DNA from: Candidatus Aminicenantota bacterium
GTDB taxonomy: Bacteria > Acidobacteriota > Aminicenantia > Aminicenantales > Aminicenantaceae
Reading direction: 5' to 3'
Length of the DNA: 9,203 nt
Assembly: GCA_030620655.1 (NCBI GenBank)
Contig: JAUXEH010000105.1
Location: 1-9,203, forward strand
This document shows positions 1-5,999 of the stretch, piece by piece; positions within the stretch are counted from its first letter, which is position 1, and each line of letters starts with the position of its first letter. Position numbers and translations under genes: made by a program. The notes under the pieces are model-generated. The model was not told the DNA's origin and searched no databases. It worked only from the letters and a program-made list of their open reading frames with translations.

Positions 1-517
1 AATCCGCGTCCAGGCTGGCGCTGAAGACCCAGAAATTCCAGGCGTCTTTGACATCCGTGGGCTTGAGCTTGACCCGTTCGATGAAGTCCAGGTTGATCAG
101 TTCGCAGATGGGTGTATTCAACAGGTAGGGATAGAGACCCCGCTTCAGGACCGTCACCTGGCCTTTGCGAATATCATCGCGGGTATCGGTGGGGCTCGAG
201 GCATATACGAGGTTGAAGTTCAGGCCGTCGAACTCCCTCAAGCCGATGAACGCGAAGGTGTACTCACGGCCGCCGCTGCCAGTGCCCTGGTCGGTGACGA
301 GGACGTGGATGTCGGCGTCCTTACGGTCCCGGACGTAGTTGATGTAGGTGATCTCCTCCCGGAAGTAGTCGCGGTCGCAGCCCCGGCAGTCTATGAAGAC
401 ACGGGGCGCCTGCGCCTTGAGCTCTTCCAGCCGGGAGGACTGGTCTGGTTCCTGCTGCGCAAAAACAAAGGGGAAGAGCATTAACAATGCTGTAGCGAGT
501 AAAATAACTCTTTTCAT
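1..517 (-). CDS. Secreted protein of unknown function, N-terminal 172 residues (runs off the window)
   Basis: The frame is open from an ATG at 517 to the left edge, so the C-terminal part is missing. A strong Shine-Dalgarno AAGGAG (525-530, minus strand) sits 7 nt before the ATG and fixes the start. Residues 1-20 form a clean signal peptide (MKR, a hydrophobic core, then FVFA before QQ), so the protein is exported. The mature part holds an acidic and aromatic block at 41-66 with a CxxC pair (Cys44, Cys47), then a 'YVRDRKDADIHVLVTDQGTGSG' type segment at 61-82 and further charged beta-like sequence. I have the impression of similar secreted proteins in Bacteroidota and Acidobacteriota-type genomes, some continuing into an outer-membrane barrel, but cannot name a function. 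It is transcribed divergently from the repeat protein gene at 788. A 10-bp palindrome (528-537, CTTCCGGAAG) overlaps the Shine-Dalgarno. Confidence 0.85.
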   Translation of the reverse strand, partial: MKRVILLATALLMLFPFVFAQQEPDQSSRLEELKAQAPRVFIDCRGCDRDYFREEITYINYVRDRKDADIHVLVTDQGTGSGGREYTFAFIGLREFDGLNFNLVYASSPTDTRDDIRKGQVTVLKRGLYPYLLNTPICELINLDFIERVKLKPTDVKDAWNFWVFSASLDAD

Positions 518-554
518 GTGTGGTCTCCTTCCGGAAGTCCCAGCATAAGGGATT

Positions 555-560
555 ATTATA
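555..560 (-). promoter_or_regulatory. -10 box of the leftward secreted-protein gene
   Basis: Read on the minus strand, this is a perfect TATAAT, about 38 bp before the ATG at 517, leaving a leader of about 30 nt. No good -35 hexamer lies 16-18 bp upstream (the region reads ACGTGT/CACGTG), so an activator or a non-standard -35 may be needed. Confidence 0.45.
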
Positions 561-589
561 GGAGATGAACATTAATAACACGTGAAAAT

Positions 590-603
590 AGGATTAAAAT
601 CCT
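590..603. promoter_or_regulatory. 14-bp palindrome AGGATT-AA-AATCCT
   Basis: Perfect 6-bp arms with a 2-bp spacer lie upstream of the leftward -10 box and next to the long inverted repeat. The size fits an operator for a dimeric regulator. No regulator can be named from the sequence. Confidence 0.3.
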
Positions 604-607
604 TTAA

Positions 608-692
608 CCTGAATTATTCATAATAGCTGCCGACACTTCCAATACATGAAACGTTCTTTTCTAATGTCGGCAGCTTTTATGGATAATTCAGG
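608..692. repeat. Long inverted repeat: 28-bp arms, 29-nt loop
   Basis: Arm 608-635 (starts CCTGAATTATTC) pairs with arm 665-692 (ends ATAATTCAGG). Of 28 positions, 26 are Watson-Crick. One mismatch (618/682) is a G-U pair in a plus-strand transcript and the other (624/676) is U-U, so 27 of 28 would pair in plus-strand RNA. The outer end can add two more pairs if one G is bulged (AA 606-607 with TT 694-695). It lies in a divergent promoter region, where a terminator is not expected, and no T-run follows. It could be a small non-autonomous transposon relic, an RNA hairpin or a cruciform operator. No target-site duplication is visible. Confidence 0.7.
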
Positions 693-719
693 GTTATGAA
701 CAAGGGTAAAGACAGAGAG

Positions 720-746
720 GGAACCAAGTGTGGTGAAAATCCGTAC
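720..746 (+). promoter_or_regulatory. Possible ECF-sigma promoter for the repeat protein gene
   Basis: GGAACC (720-725) is followed after 16 bp by CGTAC (742-746). This resembles the GAAC...CGT pattern recognised by many extracytoplasmic-function sigma factors, which often control outer-membrane proteins. A TACTAT hexamer at 744-749 could instead be a housekeeping -10 box, but no TTGACA-like -35 accompanies it. The assignment rests only on pattern and spacing. Confidence 0.35.
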
Positions 747-787
747 TATAGAAAAAGACAAGAATTCCAGCTTAGGAAAGGTGCCGG

Positions 788-2116
788 ATGAGAAAAAGAC
801 CGTTCGCACTCGTATTGGTCCTTTTTATCCTCGGAATGAGCTTCCCCGTTTTGGCTCAAGAGAGTGAGGAGGACGAAGAGATCCGAGAGGCCGGGAAGAA
901 GTATGTGGTCAACCTCTCCCTCTATTATCCCATCAGCATCAACCAGAGCAAACATGACCAGGTCAACATCAACCTCGGCCTGGTCTACAGCCATGTCGGC
1001 TACGTCAACGGGCTGGACCTGGCCCTTTTAGGCTCGGCCATAGAACACAGGCTGAACGGATTCCAGCTCTGCGGGCTGGCTGGAGTGGTGGGCGAATCAG
1101 GGGTCGGTATCCAGATCGCCGGGCTGGCCACGGTCGCAGGGGAAAGCTTCACAGGCCTTCAGGCCTCGCTGCTGGCCAACGTGGTGGGTGAGTCGGGCCA
1201 GGTCCTGCAGGTGTCCGGCCTGGCCAACGTCGTCGGGCAAAGAGGTACAGTCGGCCAGGTGTGCGCCTTGTTCAACGTGGTCGGCGAGGGATTTACCGGC
1301 GTCCAGATCGCCGGCGGCTTCAATGTGGGCGGAGGCCCGAGCTCGGGACTGCAGGCTGTGGGCTTGTTCAACGTGGTGGGAGAGACCTTCGAGGGGATCC
1401 AGTTGGGCGGCCTGTTCAATGTCGTGGCTGAAGAATTCGGCGGCGTCCAAGCCGTCGGCCTGTTCAATGTGGCGGGGGACAGCTGCACAGGCGGCCAGAT
1501 CGCAGGATTGTTCAACGTGACTGCAGACGAGCTGAGGGGCGTTCAAGTCGGGAGCTTCAACTTCGCGGTCCACCAGAAGGGACTGCAGGTCGGTGTGGCC
1601 AACGGCAGCGTAGACAACGATGGTGTCCAGATCGGCCTGGTGAATTACTGCAAAGAGGACAACAACGGCGTTCCCATAGGCGCCGTGAACATCGCGCGCA
1701 ACGGCCGGATCAAGGGCATTGCCTGGGGTGGGAACGGCGTGGCTGTGACGGGAGGCGTCAAATTCGAGGTCGGCCGTTACTACTCCATCGTGTCCCTGGG
1801 CTTGTACAACGTCGAGGACAAGATCAGCGAATCCCTGTCCTATGGGATGCACTACGGCCTCATGTTTCCTGTGGGCAAGCTGAGCCTCAATCCGGACGTA
1901 GGCTACCGCTACCGGGACAACACACCACTTTTCAGCAACCCAAAAGACCGGCCCGACCAGCACATCCTGGAGTTCCGTCTGTCGCTGAGGGCCCCACTCT
2001 CGGAGCGGATGGCGCTGTTCGTGGGCTCGGGTCTCGGCCACAGCTTCGACGCCGGCGCCAACATCGACACGGGCAACACTTATCCACTGCTCTTCGCCGG
2101 CCTCGAGTTCTTTTAG
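788..2116 (+). CDS. Exported surface protein with ten 16-residue repeats and a C-terminal beta-barrel-like region
   Basis: The 442-residue product starts at an ATG with GGAAAGG 6 nt upstream. Residues 1-23 are a signal peptide (MRKRP, hydrophobic core, VLA before QES), followed by an acidic stretch (25-33). Residues 37-95 look like short beta strands. Residues 96-255 are ten exact-length 16-residue units of the type GLFNVVGExFxGxQxx, then shorter 14- and 15-residue units up to 298 (GLQVG, GVQIG, GVPIG). Residues 315-442 have alternating beta-strand character and end in Phe-Phe, as in outer-membrane barrels that use a C-terminal aromatic for BAM recognition. The repeat resembles the LA_2272-type surface repeat known from Leptospira and other bacteria. 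I infer an outer-membrane or surface location; the function is unknown. The gene appears monocistronic. Confidence 0.88.
   Translation: MRKRPFALVLVLFILGMSFPVLAQESEEDEEIREAGKKYVVNLSLYYPISINQSKHDQVNINLGLVYSHVGYVNGLDLALLGSAIEHRLNGFQLCGLAGVVGESGVGIQIAGLATVAGESFTGLQASLLANVVGESGQVLQVSGLANVVGQRGTVGQVCALFNVVGEGFTGVQIAGGFNVGGGPSSGLQAVGLFNVVGETFEGIQLGGLFNVVAEEFGGVQAVGLFNVAGDSCTGGQIAGLFNVTADELRGVQVGSFNFAVHQKGLQVGVANGSVDNDGVQIGLVNYCKEDNNGVPIGAVNIARNGRIKGIAWGGNGVAVTGGVKFEVGRYYSIVSLGLYNVEDKISESLSYGMHYGLMFPVGKLSLNPDVGYRYRDNTPLFSNPKDRPDQHILEFRLSLRAPLSERMALFVGSGLGHSFDAGANIDTGNTYPLLFAGLEFF
1073..1681 (+). repeat. In-gene tandem repeat, 10 x 48 bp followed by 42-45 bp units
   Basis: These bases encode residues 96-298 of the surface protein. 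The ten units from 1073 to 1552 are all exactly 48 bp, with consensus G-L-F-N-V-V-G-E-x-x-x-G-x-Q-x-x. From 1553 the period shortens to 42, 42 and 45 bp. DNA copies have diverged at third positions, so the array is old and under protein-level constraint. Confidence 0.85.
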
Positions 2117-2123
2117 CCTGCAC

Positions 2124-2138
2124 ATTCGGGGACAGACC
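2124..2138. repeat. Possible REP-like fragment (ATTCGGGGACAGACC) in the gap after the repeat protein
   Basis: The string resembles ends of dispersed palindromic repeats that carry CGGGGACAG-type sequence in genomes with IS200/TnpA_REP transposases. Only one half is present, with no matching inverted copy nearby, so this rests on resemblance alone. The rest of the gap (2117-2311) is AT-richer and shows no convincing terminator or promoter. Confidence 0.2.
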
Positions 2139-2311
2139 ATGAAATATGTTGATATATAACAAGATACCCAGCAAATCTTCGGAAAAAGCAAGCTTAGAAG
2201 CTGGAATACGCCACTAGATCAGCACTCTAAGGAAAAATCCAAGACAAATTCGCTGAGCAGGAGCGGATCTTTTCAAGCAGCATTACGTATAAGAAGGTAA
2301 AGGAGGCCGAC

Positions 2312-2716
2312 ATGACAAACGGCAAAAGATATTTATTGAAAACAGCATTGGCGGGCCTGATGTGCCTAAGCTTGGGCCTGAGCGCCGCAGCCCTCGACCC
2401 AAGCATCATCCAGGACAAGAAGGTCGATCCCGAGGTGCTGGAGCAGATCGCCGGCGACTACGAGTTCGAATACCAGGGGCAGTACATGGTGTTCGTGTTC
2501 ACGGTGGAAGAAGGGAACCTGATGGGGGCCCCAGAAAACGAGACCCCGGATACCTTGGAGCCCATGGCAGACAAAGAAACGACATTTTTGGGATACTCAC
2601 CCGAAGGGGCCGAATATCAGTTCGCATTCAAGAAAGACGCGGATGGGAAGTACACCATCTGTGTGGTCAACATCCCGGCCATGGGGATCGAAGTAGAGGG
2701 CTTTCGGGTCAAATAG
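2312..2716 (+). CDS. Small secreted protein, DUF3471-like beta fold
   Basis: The 134-residue product starts at an ATG behind a near-ideal Shine-Dalgarno (AAAGGAGG, 2299-2306, 5 nt spacing). Residues 1-27 form a signal peptide (MTNGKRYLLK, hydrophobic core, SAAA before LDPS), so it is exported. The mature part follows the pattern 'IAGDYEFEYQGQYMVFVFTVEEGNLMG...LEPMADKETTFLG...YQFAFKKDADGKYTICVVN', with alternating beta strands. This is like the small DUF3471-type module found alone or at the end of serine hydrolases in Acidobacteriota and Bacteroidota. No catalytic residues are evident. A binding or accessory role is possible but not shown. The next gene, padR, has its own promoter. Confidence 0.8.
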   Translation: MTNGKRYLLKTALAGLMCLSLGLSAAALDPSIIQDKKVDPEVLEQIAGDYEFEYQGQYMVFVFTVEEGNLMGAPENETPDTLEPMADKETTFLGYSPEGAEYQFAFKKDADGKYTICVVNIPAMGIEVEGFRVK

Positions 2717-2747
2717 CTTATTTCTCCGAATAATCGTAAAAATATTC

Positions 2748-2776
2748 TTGACCGGTCAAACTATTTATCCTATTTT
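2748..2776 (+). promoter_or_regulatory. padR-permease promoter with a palindromic operator on the -35 box
   Basis: TTGACC (2748-2753) and TATTTT (2771-2776) are separated by exactly 17 bp, predicting transcription from about 2783 and a leader of about 20 nt to padR. The -35 box is the left half of a perfect 12-bp palindrome TTGACCGGTCAA (2748-2759). A repressor dimer bound there would block RNA polymerase, which fits PadR autoregulation. The palindrome as PadR site is inferred from position only. Confidence 0.6.
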
Positions 2777-2803
2777 TCGTACATATGAGTGACGGGAGGC
2801 CCC

Positions 2804-3130
2804 ATGAAAGATCTCACACTGACCGAAGAGATGTTTTTGCTGGCGGTATGGAAGCTCAAGGATGACGCCTACGGCGTGACCATCCGCCAGCATGTTTCCG
2901 AAGAGACCGGCCGGACCTATCCCTACGGCACCTTGTACAGCGCCCTGGATAAGCTGGCCCGGAAAGGCTTTCTGGCCAGATCTACCGGGGATCCCAGCCC
3001 GGAACGCGGGGGCCGCAGGAAATACTTTTATCACATCACGGGTCAGGGCATCGAAGCGCTGAGGGCCGCTATGGAGCTGAAGCGGCTGCTGTGGGATCCG
3101 GACACCGAGATGGCATTGAGCAAGAGCTGA
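2804..3130 (+). CDS. PadR-family transcriptional regulator
   Basis: This 108-residue protein is the size of the minimal PadR class (winged helix plus a short C-terminal dimerisation helix). Residues 6-80 form the winged helix: 'LTEEMFLLAVWKLKDDAYG' opens it, the recognition helix is about 41-55 (YGTLYSALDKLARKG), and the wing carries PERGGRRKYFYHIT at 66-79. Residues 81-98 are the dimer helix. The chosen start is ATG 2804 with GGGAGG 4 nt upstream. A GTG at 2789 in the same frame would add five residues but would cover the Shine-Dalgarno. The permease gene begins 6 nt after the stop, so the two are almost certainly co-transcribed. PadR proteins next to prefix-bearing permeases usually repress their own operon in response to a small molecule; the ligand is unknown. 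Confidence 0.92.
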   Translation: MKDLTLTEEMFLLAVWKLKDDAYGVTIRQHVSEETGRTYPYGTLYSALDKLARKGFLARSTGDPSPERGGRRKYFYHITGQGIEALRAAMELKRLLWDPDTEMALSKS

Positions 3131-3136
3131 GAGCAC

Positions 3137-5698
3137 ATGACGAAACAGGGTAAGAAACCGCCGCGATCTGCCGAGAGGCTCCTCGCCTGCCTGGTCGACA
3201 GGAGGGCCAATCCAGCCATCCTCGGCGATCTGGAGGAGGAATTCTCGGCCACGGCCGAATCCCGGGGGGAGACCCATGCCCTCCTCTGGTACTGGAAGCT
3301 CATCCTCATCTCTCTCCCCTCCTTTGTTCGAAATCGAATGTACTGGAGTGTGACCATGTTCAGGAATTATTTCAAGATCGCTTTCAGGAACATCCACCGG
3401 AACAGGCTTTTCGCGGTAATAAACCTCCTGGGGCTGGCCGTGGGCATGGCCTGTTTCATCCTGATCGCCCTGTGGGTGCAGGACGAGTTGAATTTCGACG
3501 GATTCCACGCCAACAAGGACCACCTCTTCCTGCTCACCATAGAACATCTCAACGGGACGCTCGACCCCAACGTCCCCTATGCCCTGACTCCCGTGCTGGC
3601 CGCTGAATATCCCGAGATCCGGGATTACACCCGCATCTATGAGCTGGGACAGACAACCTGTTCCTTTGCCTATCACCCGGAAGACGGGCAGCGCCTGATG
3701 TTTTACGAAGACTCCATGAACCTCGTGGACCGCTCCTTTTTCATCATGTTCTCCTTTCCGTTCGTACACGGCGATCCCGCATCCGCTCTGGAGAACGCCA
3801 ACTCGCTGGTGATAAGAGAAGAGGTCGCCAAAAAGTATTTTGGAGATGATAATCCCCTCGGCAAGAAACTGACCTTCAACGGCCGCCAGGACCTGATCGT
3901 GACCGGGGTCGTTCGTATGCCCCCCAATTCCCACCTCCAGCTGAACTTTATCGCCCCCCTTAAAAACGACCAGGCGGAGGACTGGAACTGGCGGGATCCC
4001 TCCTACATATTGCTGGACCCCAAGACTTCTCCTGAAGGTTTCAGGGAAAAGATCGCATCTTCCCTGAACGAGAACTGGCCTCACACCATGACCGACACCT
4101 TCAAGGTCGGTATCCTGCCCATGGAAAAGGTCCACCTCGGATTCGGGCGCATGACCTACGTCTACCTCTTCTCCGTCATCGCCGTCTTCATCCTGCTAAT
4201 CGCCTGCATCAACTACATGAACCTGGCCACGGCCAGCTCCGGAAAACGATCCCGCGAGGTGGGTCTGCGCAAGGTGGTAGGGGCCGGCCGCGGCCAGCTG
4301 ATCCATCAGTTCCTGGGAGAATCCATCCTCATGTCTGCCCTGGCCTTCGCATTCTCTCTATTTCTGGTCAAGCTCTCCCTTCCCGTGCTCAACAACCTGA
4401 CGGTCAAGCATCTTTCCCTGTTCAGTGGCGCGAATCCCTCCCTGTATGTCTTTCTGCTCGGATTGATCCTCGTGGTTGGGATCCTGGCCGGCAGCTATCC
4501 TGCCCTCTTCCTCACTTCCAGCAAGCCCATTGACACCCTGCGGGCGGCCCTCAATTTCAGGTCCAACCGGTCGGTATTCCGCGTTGTCTCGGTCATGGGG
4601 CAGTTCACGATCTCGATAATGCTCATCACAGGCACGCTGGTGGTCTTCAAGCAGATGCAGTACGTTCGGAACAGGCCTCTGGGCCTTAACACGGACCAGG
4701 TCCTGAAGATCCGAAGCAATCCCTCCCTGCTGCGCCGATTCAACAGCTTCAAGCAGGAACTGCTCAGCGATCCCCGCATCTCCAGCGTGACGCGGGGCCA
4801 GGCCGTGCCCTACGACGAGGACTACAAGACCGGAGGGCTGGAGTGGGACGGAAAGGATCCGGGGATGAATACCCTTGTCCGGTACTCCATCACGGACTTT
4901 GACTTCATCGAAACCTTCGGGATCGAGATTATCGAAGGCCGCAGCTTCTCGCAGGATTACACCGGGGACCGCAGCAATTTCATCATCAATCAGAAGGCCG
5001 CCGAGTACATGGGCCTGACCACCCCCGTAGGGCAGCACATCACGTTCTGGGGAATCGAGGGACAGATCATCGGTGTGGTCAAGAACTTCCATCACGTGTC
5101 CCTTCATCGGGAGATCATGCCCCATGTTTTCTGCATCAATCCCCGATTCTACTCCAACTGGATCAAGTATGTGTTCGTCAAGATTGCGGCTGAAAATATT
5201 CCGGCCACCATCAGGCATATAGAGGCAGCATCCCTGGAGCTGGCCCCGGAGTATCCCTTTGATTACTCCTTCCTGGACCAGGGAGTGGCCGCCATGTACG
5301 AAGCCGAACAGAGGCTGGGAAAGATCTTCATCTATTTCGCGTTCCTGGCCATCTTCATCTCCTGTCTGGGTATCCTGGGGCTCTCGGCCTTCACAGCCGA
5401 GCAGCGCACCAAGGAGATCGGCATCCGCAAAATCCTTGGCTCATCATCTTCGGGGATCGTAGTCCTGCTGTCCAGGCAATTCGCCCGCTGGGTGCTGCTG
5501 GCGAATGTCATTGCCTGGCCCCTCGCCTATTATGCCATGCACAAGTGGCTGCAGGATTTCGCCTACCGGACCGGCTTGAGCTTTTACGTGTTTTTGCTGG
5601 CCGGGATCCTGTCATTCCTGACCGCAGCCCTCCCGGTTGTCATCCTGTCACTCAAAGCCGCCAATTCCGATCCCGTGGAGTCTCTGCGTTACGAATAA
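3137..5698 (+). CDS. MacB/FtsX-type ABC transporter permease with N-terminal permease prefix domain
   Basis: The 853-residue inner-membrane protein is the permease half of an ABC exporter or mechanotransmission complex. Residues 8-70 are a permease prefix domain (PPRSAERLL, then ILGDLEEEF at 28-36), as found in PadR-linked permeases. The body is a duplicated FtsX unit with about eight membrane segments: 91-113, 342-361, 393-412, 435-456, 486-505, 728-751, 781-801 and 815-838. Two large extracytoplasmic domains lie at 115-340 and 507-727. Each half carries the cytoplasmic motif REVGLRKVVGA (373-383) or KEIGIRKILGS (759-769), and the protein ends in DPVESLRYE. No ATPase gene is in the window, so it must use one encoded elsewhere. 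An internal ATG (3356, Met74) with GGAG 7 nt upstream could give a prefix-less form. The substrate is unknown. Confidence 0.93.
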   Translation: MTKQGKKPPRSAERLLACLVDRRANPAILGDLEEEFSATAESRGETHALLWYWKLILISLPSFVRNRMYWSVTMFRNYFKIAFRNIHRNRLFAVINLLGLAVGMACFILIALWVQDELNFDGFHANKDHLFLLTIEHLNGTLDPNVPYALTPVLAAEYPEIRDYTRIYELGQTTCSFAYHPEDGQRLMFYEDSMNLVDRSFFIMFSFPFVHGDPASALENANSLVIREEVAKKYFGDDNPLGKKLTFNGRQDLIVTGVVRMPPNSHLQLNFIAPLKNDQAEDWNWRDPSYILLDPKTSPEGFREKIASSLNENWPHTMTDTFKVGILPMEKVHLGFGRMTYVYLFSVIAVFILLIACINYMNLATASSGKRSREVGLRKVVGAGRGQLIHQFLGESILMSALAFAFSLFLVKLSLPVLNNLTVKHLSLFSGANPSLYVFLLGLILVVGILAGSYPALFLTSSKPIDTLRAALNFRSNRSVFRVVSVMGQFTISIMLITGTLVVFKQMQYVRNRPLGLNTDQVLKIRSNPSLLRRFNSFKQELLSDPRISSVTRGQAVPYDEDYKTGGLEWDGKDPGMNTLVRYSITDFDFIETFGIEIIEGRSFSQDYTGDRSNFIINQKAAEYMGLTTPVGQHITFWGIEGQIIGVVKNFHHVSLHREIMPHVFCINPRFYSNWIKYVFVKIAAENIPATIRHIEAASLELAPEYPFDYSFLDQGVAAMYEAEQRLGKIFIYFAFLAIFISCLGILGLSAFTAEQRTKEIGIRKILGSSSSGIVVLLSRQFARWVLLANVIAWPLAYYAMHKWLQDFAYRTGLSFYVFLLAGILSFLTAALPVVILSLKAANSDPVESLRYE

Positions 5699-5746
5699 CC
5701 ATATTACGGATCGGAAGCATGTCCAAAACCGTGTTGATTCTTAGAT

Positions 5747-5882
5747 CAGTCGGGTAAGCTGATAAGGAAGCCGTCCGGAGGCGAGCGGGCATGGTTCCTC
5801 GAAGAGGAGAGCGAGCCGAGGAATTAGGTGAGATCCCTCGCTGGGGGAAATCACCGGGCTGACGTCTCAGTTTGCCCGACTG
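5747..5882 (+). ncRNA. Candidate structured RNA downstream of the permease gene
   Basis: The ends pair as a 16-bp closing stem: 5747-5762 with 5867-5882, 14 Watson-Crick pairs plus two G-U pairs and no mismatch. Inside, AGCC 5769-5772 can pair with GGCT 5857-5860 across a symmetrical 6 x 6 loop. Three hairpins follow: 5773-5776/5787-5790, 5795-5801/5817-5823 (seven pairs) and 5827-5831/5851-5855 capped by CCC/GGG (5835-5837/5843-5845). A T-rich tail (TTTCTTTAT, 5883-5891) follows the closing stem, as in an intrinsic terminator. It begins 48 nt after the permease stop and ends 46 nt before the next promoter, so it may be a 3' UTR element, a terminator or a separate RNA. No clear own promoter is seen and I do not recognise the family. 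Strand is chosen from the G-U pairs and the tail. Confidence 0.5.
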
Positions 5883-5928
5883 TTTCTTTATCATGGTTTT
5901 GGAAACGACAAGTCGAGGCTCTAAGAGT

Positions 5929-5957
5929 TTGACCCGGCGCGGGATGGTGTGTATGAT
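5929..5957 (+). promoter_or_regulatory. Promoter of the CHAD-ParA-SixA operon
   Basis: TTGACC (5929-5934) and TATGAT (5952-5957) are separated by exactly 17 bp, close to the sigma-70 consensus. Transcription would begin near 5964, about 36 nt before the ATG at 6000. This excludes the in-frame GTG at 5949 as a start on this transcript. Confidence 0.65.
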
Positions 5958-5999
5958 GTTGCTAACGACTTCTGGCCATTACGACTCTCGGGAATTCTC

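Noticed and set aside
1097..2191. Open frame of 364 codons antisense to the repeat protein
   Set aside because: It mirrors the 48-bp sense repeat and shows no domain or convincing ribosome binding site.
2765..4135. Long open frame (456 codons) antisense to padR and the permease
   Set aside because: It is the shadow of strong codon bias in the sense genes. The protein has no recognisable domain, and both sense genes have clear motifs and start signals.
5768..5797. Group II intron domain V
   Set aside because: AGCCGT can pair with the bases around TATGGTT-like sequence at 5791-5796, but the GNRA tetraloop and regular upper helix are missing, and no maturase or reverse transcriptase is nearby.
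5764..5880. Cobalamin riboswitch
   Set aside because: A GGAA..AGGTGAGATCC..GCT string recalls part of its core, but the B12 box and the rest of the consensus are absent and the downstream genes have no link to cobalamin.
5747..5882. Small transposon (MITE) with 16-bp terminal inverted repeats
   Set aside because: No flanking target duplication is visible, and the deviations from perfect pairing are G-U pairs, which favours RNA. It is not fully excluded without a genome copy count.
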